Part shown: positions 35,364 through 45,222 of the stretch, one piece after another
Layout of the letters: each line of letters opens with the position of its first letter
Numbering within the stretch: the stretch's first letter is position 1
Source: Flavobacterium sp. RSP15
GTDB lineage: Bacteria > Bacteroidota > Bacteroidia > Flavobacteriales > Flavobacteriaceae
Direction of reading: 5' to 3'
DNA length: 64,000 bases
Assembly (NCBI RefSeq): GCF_003968755.1
Contig: NZ_RYDL01000005.1
Location: forward strand, 160,244 to 224,243
Program-made: the position numbers and the translations under genes
Notes under the pieces: generated by a model
Database searches by the model: none
The model's input: only the letters and a program-made list of their open reading frames with translations
Told to the model about the DNA's origin: nothing

Positions 35364-35585
35364 ATGAAAAAAATACTAACATTTGTTGCAATTGCATTCT
35401 TTACTAGCGCTCTTAGTGCGCAAGAAGTAAAAGCTGTCGCAAAAGCTAAAAAAGAATCCTGTTGTGCCAAAAAAGACTCCAAAGCAATGACTGCCGCAGA
35501 AGTTGAAACATGCAAAACAAAATGCAAAGCCGAAGGAAAAAAGTGTGCGGCAACAATGGCAAAAGCCAGCGGAAAAAAATGCTAA
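35364..35585 (+). CDS. Small secreted Cys/Lys-rich protein
   Basis: A 73-residue protein with a signal peptide (1-20, ALSAQ). The 53-residue mature part is very basic and alanine-rich, with six cysteines at 33, 34, 50, 54, 61 and 73 (CC, then CxxxC, C and a C-terminal Cys). The even cysteine number and KKESCCAKKD suggest metal binding or disulphides in the periplasm. It has its own promoter and a terminator, so it is a separate unit. No family name is recognised; copper or zinc handling is a guess. Confidence 0.75.
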   Translation: MKKILTFVAIAFFTSALSAQEVKAVAKAKKESCCAKKDSKAMTAAEVETCKTKCKAEGKKCAATMAKASGKKC

Positions 35586-35607
35586 ACTAAAACCTTCCAT
35601 TTTCACT

Positions 35608-35648
35608 TTATAAAAAACGACGCTTATCTCAGCGCCGTTTTTCTTTTT
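35608..35648 (+). terminator. Terminator after the small Cys-rich gene
   Basis: AAAACGACGC and GCGCCGTTTT pair with one A/C mismatch around TTATCTCA, followed by a T-rich stretch. Confidence 0.65.
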
Positions 35649-35773
35649 AATAACCAGAAAAAAAATGTTTAACACCGTTGGTAATAAATCATCGACATTC
35701 GTTAACCATAGCTTAAACTCCTTTCGAATCCCAGCTTGTTAAAATTGATTTCATTTGTAGCAACTACTACAGC

Positions 35774-36358
35774 ATGAAAACAACACTACTGCTATTATCC
35801 GATACGGAATTACAAACAAGATTGCAGCACCAGGATCAGCTTGCCTTTGGCATCTTATTTGACCGTTATTGGAAAAGATTGTATACCTATGCTTTTAAAA
35901 TCTACAAAGAGGAAGCCATTTGCGAAGATATTGTTCAGGAAATATTTATTAGTCTCTGGGAAAAATCAGCCAATACATTTATTGAAAATTTAGAAGGTTA
36001 TTTACTCCGAGCCGTCAAATACAAAGTTGCCAATCACATTCGGGATTTAAAATTTGATTCCGGACATCTTGAAATACTCCAAAACATCCCGAATCCTTCC
36101 GGAACGGATAAGCATTTAGTATACCAAGAATTTGAATCCGAAATTTTTAAGCAAATAAAGAAACTCCCTCCCAGAAGCCAAGAAGTCATAATCCTGAGCC
36201 GATTGGAACATTACACCAATATTGAAATTGCCCAAAAATTAAACATTTCAGTCCGCACCGTAGAAAAGCACATCAGTGATGGATTAAAATTGCTTAAAAT
36301 GAAGATTGACCCCTGCCAATTCTCGATTTTTATTACGGGAATGTTGCTACAATGTTAA
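35774..36358 (+). CDS. ECF RNA polymerase sigma factor, FecI-like (Bacteroidetes family)
   Basis: A 194-residue sigma-70 factor with only regions 2 and 4. Region 2 runs about 20-90 (LAFGILFDRYWKRLYTYAF, EDIVQEIFISLWEK). Region 4 runs about 125-180 with LPPRSQEVIILSRLE and the helix-turn-helix NIEIAQKLNISVRTVEKHI. A FecR gene lies 92 bp downstream, then SusC and SusD genes: the standard trans-envelope signalling layout in which substrate binding at SusC releases the sigma factor from FecR. It probably drives the downstream locus. Confidence 0.93.
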   Translation: MKTTLLLLSDTELQTRLQHQDQLAFGILFDRYWKRLYTYAFKIYKEEAICEDIVQEIFISLWEKSANTFIENLEGYLLRAVKYKVANHIRDLKFDSGHLEILQNIPNPSGTDKHLVYQEFESEIFKQIKKLPPRSQEVIILSRLEHYTNIEIAQKLNISVRTVEKHISDGLKLLKMKIDPCQFSIFITGMLLQC

Positions 36359-36450
36359 TCCACTCCCCCTTCTGTTACCAAATCTTTAAGACTGAATTTC
36401 CTACTACGTAAAAACAATACCAGCGGGTACTTATAGTAAAAAGGCCCGTT

Positions 36451-37395
36451 TTGCAAAAAGAAGACTTCCTCGCATTAGCCCAGAAATATGCTCAAAATAA
36501 ATGCACGCTATCCGAAAAAGAGGCTGTAGAAACCTTCTTCTTTAAACAAACAGAGAAAGAACAAAACATCATAATCCTTTCTTTAACCCAAGAGAAAAGA
36601 AATGCAATCCTGCATAAAATAAATACTACCATTAACAAGCCCAAAGGAAAGCTGCAAAAACGCTATTCGAATATGGGCAAAATAGCTGCCATTGCACTTC
36701 TTTTTATCGGAATTTCTTTCGTAATAACCCAATCTACCAGTACAAATCGCATCACACAATCCGCTACCAAAGGGGAAATAAAAACACTCTTTTTGCCTGA
36801 TGGCAGTCAGCTGGTTTTAAATGGCAACAGTAGCGTTACTTACGCAACCAATTTCAAAAACAACCGAAAACTAGACCTTAAAGGAGAAGCTTATTTCAAA
36901 GTAGTTCGCAATCCAAAAAGTCCTTTTACAGTAGAAACCTCCCAATTCAAAATCAAAGTTTTAAGAACTTCTTTTACCATTAGCGCGTATGAAAATTACC
37001 CCAATACCATCCGTGTGCTATCCGGAAAAGTAACCGTGAATTCTAAAGAAAATCCCAATCACAACGTATTGCTAACTAAAAACCAACAACTGCGTTTTCA
37101 TACATCACAGCTTCCACTGCTCACAAACAATACCCGGGAAGATTTCTTGGCTTGGACTAAAAATATTATAGTGCTCGAAAATACAAGCCTTGGCGAAACA
37201 GTCGCAATTTTGAGAAATAAATTTAATGTGACCATCCTTTTTGAGCATCCGGAATTAGAGCAACTCCGGATTACCGGAAAATTTAAAAACGAAAATATCA
37301 CTACTATCCTCAACAGTATTGCCGAGGTAAAACAATTAGAAATTCACGTTCAAAACCAAAACACCATTTTTATACGAGAAAAACCAAAGAAGTAA
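36451..37395 (+). CDS. FecR-family anti-sigma factor
   Basis: A 314-residue inner-membrane protein with a cytoplasmic N-terminus (about 1-72), one membrane span about 74-93 (GKIAAIALLFIGISFVI), a periplasmic FecR domain about 105-215 (TLFLPDGSQLVLNGNSSV, KGEAYFKV, FTVETSQFKIKVLRTSF) and a C-terminal DUF4974-type STN-like domain (ITGKFKNENITTILNSIAE). The start codon is TTG at 36451; no ATG in frame precedes the conserved part. It would hold the ECF sigma factor inactive until signalled by the SusC receptor, whose own STN domain is its likely partner. Confidence 0.92.
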   Translation: MQKEDFLALAQKYAQNKCTLSEKEAVETFFFKQTEKEQNIIILSLTQEKRNAILHKINTTINKPKGKLQKRYSNMGKIAAIALLFIGISFVITQSTSTNRITQSATKGEIKTLFLPDGSQLVLNGNSSVTYATNFKNNRKLDLKGEAYFKVVRNPKSPFTVETSQFKIKVLRTSFTISAYENYPNTIRVLSGKVTVNSKENPNHNVLLTKNQQLRFHTSQLPLLTNNTREDFLAWTKNIIVLENTSLGETVAILRNKFNVTILFEHPELEQLRITGKFKNENITTILNSIAEVKQLEIHVQNQNTIFIREKPKK

Positions 37396-37484
37396 ATGCT
37401 GGAATTCGCTATTAAAACCAATACTTAAGTGGCATTCGAATTGAGATCCCATTAAAACAAAATAAATATTTAAAACCTATTAAA

Positions 37485-40400
37485 ATGAATTTGAAAATCC
37501 AATTTCTTTTTTCCCTAAAATTAAAAAAATACCTGTACCTGTTCAGTTTCCTCTTCATATTTTCTGAAATGGCTGCAATGCCTTATACAACTATAACTAC
37601 CGAGGAGAAAAATTTCTCCATCGACATCAAAGAAATCCAAATCAGGGAAGTCTTTGATATCTTAGAAAAAAAGACTCCTTACACCTTTGTTTTTGACGAA
37701 GCAATCGCCTCTTCAAAACAACGTTTGACTTTAGTGGTAAACAAGGAAAGCATACATACTATTTTAAATAAAATTACCGCCCAAACTGGCTTTCAATTTC
37801 GCCGCATCAACAATACCATTTCTGTAACCAAATCTCCTTCAATCCAGCAGCTCACCCGCGGCACAGTAAATGATTCTCAAGGCTTGCCTTTACCTGGAGC
37901 AAGCGTTTTAGAAAAAGGAACTACAAACAGCACCACAACTGATTTTGACGGAAAATTTAGTCTGACCACCTCCACGGCTAATGCGATTTTAGTAGTTTCC
38001 TATATGGGTTTTGATGACAAAGAAGTATCCGCAAATAATTCTGCGCCACTGATAATCCGCTTAACAGCGAACACAAATGCGCTGAACGAGGTTGTGGTAA
38101 CCGCTTTAGGAATTAAAAGACAGGAAAAACAATTGGGTTTTTCGCAACAAACCATCAATGCTGATAATCTGGCACAAACTGCTCCAAATAACTGGTCTTC
38201 AGGCCTAAAAGGAAAAGTGGCCGGTTTAAATATCGTTTCCTCAGGATCCGGGCCTCTAAATTCCCAACAAATTACCTTAAGAGGAAATAATTCGTTGAAT
38301 CCCAATGGGAATAATGCCTTAATTATTGTAGATGGTGTTCCCTTAAACAGTAAAATAACCAGCTCAGGATCTGACAGTGCGTATATGGGCCGCGATTCTC
38401 CAGTTGATTTTGGTAACGGTATTTCAGACCTTAACCTGGATGATATCGAAAATGTAACGGTCTTAAAAGGACCCGGAGCCACTGCACTTTATGGAAGTCG
38501 TGCCGCAAATGGTGCGTTAATTATCACTACCAAATCCGGTAAAAAGAACAAAGGCCTTGGGATTAGCTATAACACAGGAGTCACTTTTGACGTCATTCAA
38601 CGTTGGCCAGATTACCAATATGAATATGGTCAGGGTACCGGAAAATCATTTGATCGAAATGGAAATCCGTATTATTCCTATTTAAGTTCTGCCGATGGAA
38701 ACAATACGGGTTCCACCAGTAGCGCCTGGGGACCAAAATTTGACGGACAATCCTATTTTCAATACGATCCTGTAACGCAGACTCAAGGAACCGAAAGAAC
38801 CCCTTGGATTCCCTACAAGAATAATATTAAAGATTTCTGGCGTACCGGAATTACTATAAACAACAACCTCACGCTTCAAGGCGGGGACAAAAATGGTTCC
38901 ATGAGAATGTCTATTGGTCATTCTAAAAATGAATGGATCATGCCTAATACCGGATTTGAAAGAATTACAGCCTCTGTGAATGCGGATTATAAAATCTCGG
39001 ATAAAATTAAAATTGCTTCGGTGATCAATTACAACAACAGAGACAGTGACAATTTACCGAGTACCGGTTACAATAATGGCTCTATCGCCTACTTTACGAT
39101 TTTCCAAAATCCAAATGTAGATCTCGATTGGTACCGCCCTATTTGGAGACAAGGTCAAAACCAAATCCAACAGCTGCAACCTTTCAGTAGTTATATTGAT
39201 AATCCCTATTTAATTGCCAATGAAGCTACAAATTCCTTAGCAAGTAACCAAATCGTGGGAAATCTGAACGCCACAATCCAGTTGGCTCCCAATTTAGATC
39301 TTTTATTGAGAACTGCTTTAAACACCTACCATCAGGATCGGGAGCAAAAAAGACCCTACAGTATCAACCGGTATGCTAAAGGATTTTTTAGAACACAGGA
39401 TGTATTTATGCAGGAAGTAAATTCTGATTTTTTATTGACTTACAAGAATAAGCTGTCAAACGATTTTTCCTTTTCTGCGTCAGCAGGTGGAAATGCGATG
39501 AGCTATAAATACCAAAGAATGGATGCTGCTGTGGAAGGCTTAGTAGTTCCTGATGTTTATAAATTGGCAAATGGGATCAGCAATCCAATCATAAGTGTAA
39601 ATGACAGTTATAAAAAAGTCAATAGCTTGTACGGACTGTTCTCCCTTTCTTTTAAAGATCAGATTTTCTTAGATGTTACGGGCAGAAACGACTGGTCCAG
39701 TACTTTACCAGTACAAAACAATTCTTTCTTTTACCCTTCTGTAAATACCAGTTTTATTCTTTCTGAAATATTCAACTTACCCAAATCACTGGAATATTTT
39801 AAATACCGATTGTCTCTTGCCCAAGTGGGTAATGATACTGATCCGTATAGAACCAGTAAATACTACGATCAATCTGCCTTTGCAAGTTCAGCAGTAGCGC
39901 CATCAACCTTGTATAATGCCAATTTTAAACCGGAAATCACCACCAGTATTGAAACCGGTTTTGAAGGGCGATTATTCAAAAACAGAATCAATTTTGACGC
40001 GACGGTCTATCAGACAACAACTAAAAACCAAATTATTTCTGTTCCCTTAGACATCACAACGGGATTCAGTTCCGGCATCATGAATTCTGGCGAAGTTCGA
40101 AATCGAGGAGTTGAACTCACCCTAACCGGAAAAATTGTCAATATGGATAAATTTAAGTGGTCAACCACTTTAACTTGGTCTAAAAACTGGAATCGCGTCA
40201 TGGAACTTGCCGATGGTATTCAGGGACAACAAACCATTGGTTCAGGAGGTTCAGCCACATTGATTGCCAAAGAGGGTGGCACAACAACCGCAATATACGG
40301 CTACGGTTTTGTACGATCTCCTGACGGTCAGATTGTATATGACAATGCGGGTTTACCGGCCTATCCGGATGAAATTCAATACATAGGCGATGCCACTCCG

Positions 40401-40934
40401 GATTGGAGAGCCGGATTATACAACAGTTTTAAATTTGGAAACATAGGTTTAAATGTCATGTTGGATGGTCAACTTGGCGGTATCATCTATTCCCAAACCC
40501 ATCATAAACTATCTGAAATGGGTAAAATCAGATCTACCATAAAAGGACGCGAAGAAGGAGTGATTGTAGGCGAAGGAGTAGTATTAAATTCCGATGGTAC
40601 GTATTCTCAAAACACTACTGAGGCACTGACTCCGGACTGGTACGCCAGGTATTACCGCAGAGCCAATGTCGAGTCCAACTCTTTTGAAGCTTCTTATGTA
40701 AAATTGAGAGAAGTAAGTCTGCAATACAGTTTCTCTCCAATATGGCTTAAGAATACCGGCATTACAAGTTTAGATGTATCGGTTTTTGGTCGAGACTTAG
40801 CAGTTCTTTCTGACTTTCCTATTTTCGATCCGGAAACGGCAGCCTTAAATGGAGATACTATTTTACCCGGTATCGAAATGGGTCAAATGCCCACTCCTGC
40901 TACCTATGGTTTTAATTTAAAAGTGAATTTCTAA
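37485..40934 (+). CDS. SusC/RagA-family TonB-linked outer-membrane protein with STN signalling domain
   Basis: An 1149-residue receptor. After a signal sequence (about 1-40) comes an STN signalling domain (about 42-95, IREVFDILEKKTPYTFVFDE), then a CarboxypepD_reg domain (about 125-210, GTVNDSQGLPLPGASVLEKG), the plug (about 225-345 with NALIIVDGVPL, ENVTVLKGPGATALYGSRAANG) and a 22-strand barrel ending YGFNLKVNF. The STN domain links it to the FecR/sigma pair just upstream. A SusD gene starts 14 bp downstream. Together they import an oligomeric nutrient across the outer membrane. Confidence 0.95.
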   Translation: MNLKIQFLFSLKLKKYLYLFSFLFIFSEMAAMPYTTITTEEKNFSIDIKEIQIREVFDILEKKTPYTFVFDEAIASSKQRLTLVVNKESIHTILNKITAQTGFQFRRINNTISVTKSPSIQQLTRGTVNDSQGLPLPGASVLEKGTTNSTTTDFDGKFSLTTSTANAILVVSYMGFDDKEVSANNSAPLIIRLTANTNALNEVVVTALGIKRQEKQLGFSQQTINADNLAQTAPNNWSSGLKGKVAGLNIVSSGSGPLNSQQITLRGNNSLNPNGNNALIIVDGVPLNSKITSSGSDSAYMGRDSPVDFGNGISDLNLDDIENVTVLKGPGATALYGSRAANGALIITTKSGKKNKGLGISYNTGVTFDVIQRWPDYQYEYGQGTGKSFDRNGNPYYSYLSSADGNNTGSTSSAWGPKFDGQSYFQYDPVTQTQGTERTPWIPYKNNIKDFWRTGITINNNLTLQGGDKNGSMRMSIGHSKNEWIMPNTGFERITASVNADYKISDKIKIASVINYNNRDSDNLPSTGYNNGSIAYFTIFQNPNVDLDWYRPIWRQGQNQIQQLQPFSSYIDNPYLIANEATNSLASNQIVGNLNATIQLAPNLDLLLRTALNTYHQDREQKRPYSINRYAKGFFRTQDVFMQEVNSDFLLTYKNKLSNDFSFSASAGGNAMSYKYQRMDAAVEGLVVPDVYKLANGISNPIISVNDSYKKVNSLYGLFSLSFKDQIFLDVTGRNDWSSTLPVQNNSFFYPSVNTSFILSEIFNLPKSLEYFKYRLSLAQVGNDTDPYRTSKYYDQSAFASSAVAPSTLYNANFKPEITTSIETGFEGRLFKNRINFDATVYQTTTKNQIISVPLDITTGFSSGIMNSGEVRNRGVELTLTGKIVNMDKFKWSTTLTWSKNWNRVMELADGIQGQQTIGSGGSATLIAKEGGTTTAIYGYGFVRSPDGQIVYDNAGLPAYPDEIQYIGDATPDWRAGLYNSFKFGNIGLNVMLDGQLGGIIYSQTHHKLSEMGKIRSTIKGREEGVIVGEGVVLNSDGTYSQNTTEALTPDWYARYYRRANVESNSFEASYVKLREVSLQYSFSPIWLKNTGITSLDVSVFGRDLAVLSDFPIFDPETAALNGDTILPGIEMGQMPTPATYGFNLKVNF

Positions 40935-40948
40935 ACTATTATTTAAAG

Positions 40949-42379
40949 ATGAAAAAGATACAAATTTTTACTGCAACTTTAGTTCTAATACTGCTAAACT
41001 TTGCTTGCACGGGCGATTTTAGCGAGCTCAATGAAGACCCTAACCGGATTGCCCAGATAAGTCCGGGAACATTAATTAATCCTATTATTTATGGTCTGGC
41101 TACACACAACGCGACTAGAAGTGCGGGTGTCACGTTCGATTTGATGCAGGTATCGCTCCCCTTTCCCAGCGTTTCCGGTGGGCTTCACCGTTATGATTTA
41201 AGTCAGGAAATAGGCTATTCGTCCTGGGCTAATTATTACAAATGGCTCAATAATATCAAGGAAATGAAAACTGCGGCGATACGGGCAGAGGATCGCAATT
41301 ATGAAGCCATTGCACTGACACTAAATGCTTGGGTGTATGCCAATCTTACGGATATTTTTGGACCGGTTCCCATGACCGAAGCTGTAAACGGTGAGGAAGG
41401 CAACCTTTATCCCGCATTTGATTCTCAGGAATTAATTTACACCACTATTTTAGCCGATTTAGAACGAGCAAATGCCCTTTATAATTCCGCTACACCTATG
41501 ATTTATGCCAGTGACATCCTCTTTCAAAACAATGTCACGAAATGGAGAAAATTCACTAATTCCCTTCAAATGCGTTTGTTGTTGAGAATATCCAACCGTA
41601 CCGAAACCAATTCTTTTCAAAAGTTGGCAACGATGATTCAAAATCCAACACAATACCCTGTTTTTGAAAACACATCCGAATCTGCCATCCTGAAAGTAAC
41701 TGGAGTAACCCCTAATGTTTCTCCTTGGGGAAGACCGCAGGATTTTAGTTTAAACGTAAAAATAGCCTCTTTTTTTATAGACAATCTAAACATCATGGCC
41801 GATCCCCGAAGACCTGTTATTGCTGGTGTTGCAAGAGACTTGAACAATGTTTCCATAGGCTACAAAGGAATTCCCAGTGCCTATGCAGGAGCTGAATCTC
41901 AGTTTGCTTACAATGCTTCTACGTTTAATGCAACTCAGATAACAAATCCCATGAATATTTTCTTGATGACGTATGCCGAAGTAGCCTTTATAAAAGCCGA
42001 AATGGCGCAAAGAGGATTCACTACGGATGCCGAAACGCATTATAAAAAAGGAGTTCAGGCCGCCATGGAGCAATTGGGAGTCACAATACCCAGTACTTAT
42101 TTTGATAATTCATTAGCAGCTTATGATGGCACTTTAGAAAGAATCATGCTTCAAAAATATTATGCCCTTTATTTTATCGATTACCAACAATGGTTTGAAT
42201 ACCGCAGAACTGGATTCCCAATTCTTCCAAAAACGACTGCCATGGAAAATAATGGAATTATGCCTTCCCGTTTTTATTATCCAACGAGCATTCAAATCAA
42301 CAACCAGCAAAATTACCTCCAAGCAGTTGAAATGTTGGGTACAGATGATATTAACACTAAAGTTTGGTGGGACAAATAA
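40949..42379 (+). CDS. SusD/RagB-family lipoprotein
   Basis: A 476-residue surface lipoprotein that caps the SusC barrel and binds substrate. The signal peptide ends NFAC, with the lipidated Cys at 20, followed by acidic residues as in surface-exposed Bacteroidota lipoproteins. The body is TPR-like helical, with DLSELNEDPNRI-like start (FSELNEDPNRI) and ANLTDIFGPVPMTEA, typical of the SusD-like_2 group. It lies between SusC (14 bp) and a phosphoesterase (25 bp), so all three are one operon. Confidence 0.93.
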   Translation: MKKIQIFTATLVLILLNFACTGDFSELNEDPNRIAQISPGTLINPIIYGLATHNATRSAGVTFDLMQVSLPFPSVSGGLHRYDLSQEIGYSSWANYYKWLNNIKEMKTAAIRAEDRNYEAIALTLNAWVYANLTDIFGPVPMTEAVNGEEGNLYPAFDSQELIYTTILADLERANALYNSATPMIYASDILFQNNVTKWRKFTNSLQMRLLLRISNRTETNSFQKLATMIQNPTQYPVFENTSESAILKVTGVTPNVSPWGRPQDFSLNVKIASFFIDNLNIMADPRRPVIAGVARDLNNVSIGYKGIPSAYAGAESQFAYNASTFNATQITNPMNIFLMTYAEVAFIKAEMAQRGFTTDAETHYKKGVQAAMEQLGVTIPSTYFDNSLAAYDGTLERIMLQKYYALYFIDYQQWFEYRRTGFPILPKTTAMENNGIMPSRFYYPTSIQINNQQNYLQAVEMLGTDDINTKVWWDK

Positions 42380-42404
42380 AATCTTAATTTAAAATAAATA
42401 AACA

Positions 42405-43979
42405 ATGAAAAAATCAACATTCTCCATTTATGCCTTGCTGTTTTCAATAGGAATTATGGCACAAACCAACGTTCAAGGTTGTGTTTTTGAAGACCACAAT
42501 CAGAACGGCAAAAAAGAACGAAATGAAAAAGGAATTGCTAATGTTTCCGTAACCAATGGTCTGGAAGTGGTCCTTACCGATGAAAAAGGCAAATACATCC
42601 TGCCTATTAGCGACGATGCAATTATAGCCGTAATTAAACCCGCCAATTATAAAGTAGGCGTGGATGAAAATAATCTGCCTCAGTTTTTTTACAATCACAA
42701 ACCCAAAGGCTCTCCTCAATTAAAATTCAAAGGAGTAGACCCCACGGGAAAATTGCCTAAATCAATCGATTTTGGTTTGGTTCCCCAACAGGAAAATCAA
42801 GAGTTTACAGCCCTTATTTTTGGTGATCCGCAACCTTATACCCAGGCTGAAGTTGACTTTTTTGCCAAAGGGATTGTAGCCGAAGTAGAAGGAATTAAAA
42901 ATGTTCCTTTCGGATTGAGCCTGGGAGATCTAGTGGGAAATGACCTTGCTCTTTTTAATCCTTACATTAAAGCGGTACAAAAAGCGGGGATTCCGTGGTA
43001 CAATTTATTGGGAAATCACGATCTTAATTTTGATGCCACCACAGATGAAATGGCCGATGAAACCTACGAAGCCCATTTTGGCCCAGCAAATTATGCCTTC
43101 AATTATGGTAAAGTCCATTTTATCGTCATGGATAATGTGCTCTATCCTGATCCCCGAAATCAAAAAGGATATTGGGGCGGTTTTACACCAAAACAGTTGC
43201 AGTTTATAGCCAATGATTTGAAATTGGTTTCAAAAGAACATTTAATAGTGCTGGCTTTTCATATTCCAATAAGTGAGCCTACCGATGAAGATACTTTCAG
43301 AGATGAAGATCGGGATCAGTTATTCGAGCTTTTAAAAGATTTCCCAAACACACTTTCTCTTTCTGCCCATACCCACATTCAACGCCAGGATTACTTTGGC
43401 AAAACCGATGGCTGGTTACAGGAAAAACCACACCATCATTACAATGTAGGAACCACTTCCGGAGATTGGTATTCCGGAAAACTGAATTCTGAAGGCGTTC
43501 CGGTTTCGACCATGCGTGATGGAACACCAAAAGGATACGCCTTTATTAATTTTAAAGGAAATAAATACAGTCTGGATTATAAAGTGGCGGGCAAACCCAA
43601 AACCTATCAAATGGAAGTTTTTGCACCCAAAGTAGTTGAAAAAGGCCGTCCTACACGATCCGGAATTTATGTGAATTTCTTTATGGGAAGTAAAAACGAC
43701 AACCTCGAATACCGTGTAGACCAAGACGAATGGAAAGCAATGGACTATGTAAAGGAAATAGATCCTTCGTATGCCACTGAGGTTTATGAATGGGATCTAA
43801 CCGAAGAATTAATTCCTGGTAGACGCTCGTCTAATCCTATAGAAAGCAAACATCTTTGGAAAGGAAAAATTCCTACGAATCTGGAAATAGGCGTACATAC
43901 GATCGAGATTAAAGCCACAGATCAATTTGGAAAAACCTACACTGAAACAACTTCCTACCGCTTGGAGAATCAAAAATAA
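42405..43979 (+). CDS. Secreted calcineurin-like phosphoesterase
   Basis: A 524-residue metallophosphatase with a signal peptide (1-19, IMAQ). The N-terminal SdrD-B/CarboxypepD-like domain (about 22-125) starts GCVFEDHNQNGKKERNEKG. The catalytic domain (about 140-330) has the full two-metal motif set: FGDPQ, SLGDLVGND, LGNHD, AFHIP and SAHTHIQRQD. A C-terminal beta domain (about 340-524) includes GTTSGDWYSG and YRVDQDEWKAMD. This three-domain layout is the Metallophos_N/Metallophos/Metallophos_C family. It closes the sigma-FecR-SusC-SusD operon and should dephosphorylate the imported or captured substrate in the periplasm or at the surface. Confidence 0.92.
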   Translation: MKKSTFSIYALLFSIGIMAQTNVQGCVFEDHNQNGKKERNEKGIANVSVTNGLEVVLTDEKGKYILPISDDAIIAVIKPANYKVGVDENNLPQFFYNHKPKGSPQLKFKGVDPTGKLPKSIDFGLVPQQENQEFTALIFGDPQPYTQAEVDFFAKGIVAEVEGIKNVPFGLSLGDLVGNDLALFNPYIKAVQKAGIPWYNLLGNHDLNFDATTDEMADETYEAHFGPANYAFNYGKVHFIVMDNVLYPDPRNQKGYWGGFTPKQLQFIANDLKLVSKEHLIVLAFHIPISEPTDEDTFRDEDRDQLFELLKDFPNTLSLSAHTHIQRQDYFGKTDGWLQEKPHHHYNVGTTSGDWYSGKLNSEGVPVSTMRDGTPKGYAFINFKGNKYSLDYKVAGKPKTYQMEVFAPKVVEKGRPTRSGIYVNFFMGSKNDNLEYRVDQDEWKAMDYVKEIDPSYATEVYEWDLTEELIPGRRSSNPIESKHLWKGKIPTNLEIGVHTIEIKATDQFGKTYTETTSYRLENQK

Positions 43980-44001
43980 GTTTGTTTGTTTTTTATTTTT
44001 T

Positions 44002-44044
44002 AAAAGGCTCGCTAAAGATTTTAATCCAAGCGAGCTTTTTTTAT
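44002..44044 (+). terminator. Terminator of the SusCD-phosphoesterase operon
   Basis: AAAAGGCTCGCT pairs with AGCGAGCTTTT (one bulged G) around a 15-nt loop, followed by T's. Confidence 0.8.
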
Positions 44045-44240
44045 TCAAAATAAATAGGAGTACGCTGCACCCATATAACAGTATGGCACATTCCTTTTTC
44101 TGGATTTCAAACTAAAATCAACTTTTTTTCTTTCAAAACAGTCTGAAATCATAGTCCTATACCAACGTATCAACATCCTTTCCGATATTGGAATGAAGTA
44201 AGTGAAGCTAGTTTATCGTTTTTCTTTAGCAACCGAGAAA

Positions 44241-45155
44241 TTACACCAATTGAACCAAAAAATACCAAAACAACAACGTGATAAAAGATAGTGGTATTCC
44301 AAAACCGATCATCATACTGCTCAATCGAGGTTTTAAACCGTGCGTAGAAGCTAAAATACAAGCTGTAATCATTGGGGCCATAGCCGACTCTAAAATAGCA
44401 ACTTGAATAATTTTAGAATGCTGTTGCAAAATCAATACATACAACACATAAATAAGAGCCGGGGTCAAAATTAATTTATACAAAAGGCCAAGTCCTAAAA
44501 ACTTCCAGTGCTGGCTTTTCCGTTCAAAACGCAATTGCAAACCAACCGATAGCAAAGCCAAAGGAGTTACTGCACTTCCCATTTTTTGAAATAAAACTTG
44601 GATGTACTCATGGAAATCCACATTACAAACATTCATCAAACAGGCTACTAAAAAAGTTATAAAAGGTGGAAAAAACAGAATCTTCTTAGCAATTTGAACA
44701 CCATTTGGACTTCCGGTAGAGTATACTGTTGCCACCAGAATCCCTAAGGTCGAAAGCACAACAAAAGAACCGGGCTGATCTACTAAAATAGCCGTTTTCA
44801 AACCTTCTTCACCATATAACGCTTCAATTATTGGAAAACCTAAAAAAGATGTGTTCCCTAAACCAGTCGTGATAATTAAACACCCAGTGAGTTTCTTAGA
44901 CCAGCCAAATTTGTTTCCTAAAAAACTAAAAAACAAATAGGAAACTACAAATCCAATCCAGGCTACCCCAATAGGGAATAACAATTCAGGACTCCAGTCT
45001 ATTTTTGGAATATAATACAGGGCCAGAGCCGGAAGGCAAATATAAATAACAAGCTTATTTAACAGCTTGTAAACACTAATAACAGGGAATGCTTTTATAT
45101 TTTGTAGCACAATACCGAGGAATAAAAAAACAAAAATCAAGATAAAATTATTCAT
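44241..45155 (-). CDS. AEC (auxin efflux carrier) family transporter
   Basis: A 304-residue inner-membrane protein with ten predicted spans in two five-helix halves, as in AEC/YfdV-like carriers. Conserved glycines and prolines are seen in GNTSFLGFPIIEALYG (first half) and ESAMAPMITACILA (second half). The family moves small organic acids such as malate or malonate. The substrate is not assigned. It is divergent from meaB with a good promoter at 45163-45194. Confidence 0.88.
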   Translation of the reverse strand: MNNFILIFVFLFLGIVLQNIKAFPVISVYKLLNKLVIYICLPALALYYIPKIDWSPELLFPIGVAWIGFVVSYLFFSFLGNKFGWSKKLTGCLIITTGLGNTSFLGFPIIEALYGEEGLKTAILVDQPGSFVVLSTLGILVATVYSTGSPNGVQIAKKILFFPPFITFLVACLMNVCNVDFHEYIQVLFQKMGSAVTPLALLSVGLQLRFERKSQHWKFLGLGLLYKLILTPALIYVLYVLILQQHSKIIQVAILESAMAPMITACILASTHGLKPRLSSMMIGFGIPLSFITLLFWYFLVQLV

Positions 45156-45162
45156 AATGGTG

Positions 45163-45194
45163 CAAAGATATTGACAAATCCTTTATAAACTCAA
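45163..45194 (-). promoter_or_regulatory. Promoter of the AEC transporter gene
   Basis: On the minus strand, TTG (45194-45192), a 21-nt spacer, then TATCTTTG (45170-45163), matching the consensus fully. The -7 box ends 7 bp before the ATG at 45155, so the leader would be very short. Confidence 0.65.
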
Positions 45195-45222
45195 TTCAAA
45201 AAATAAAATTATTGATTTAGCT

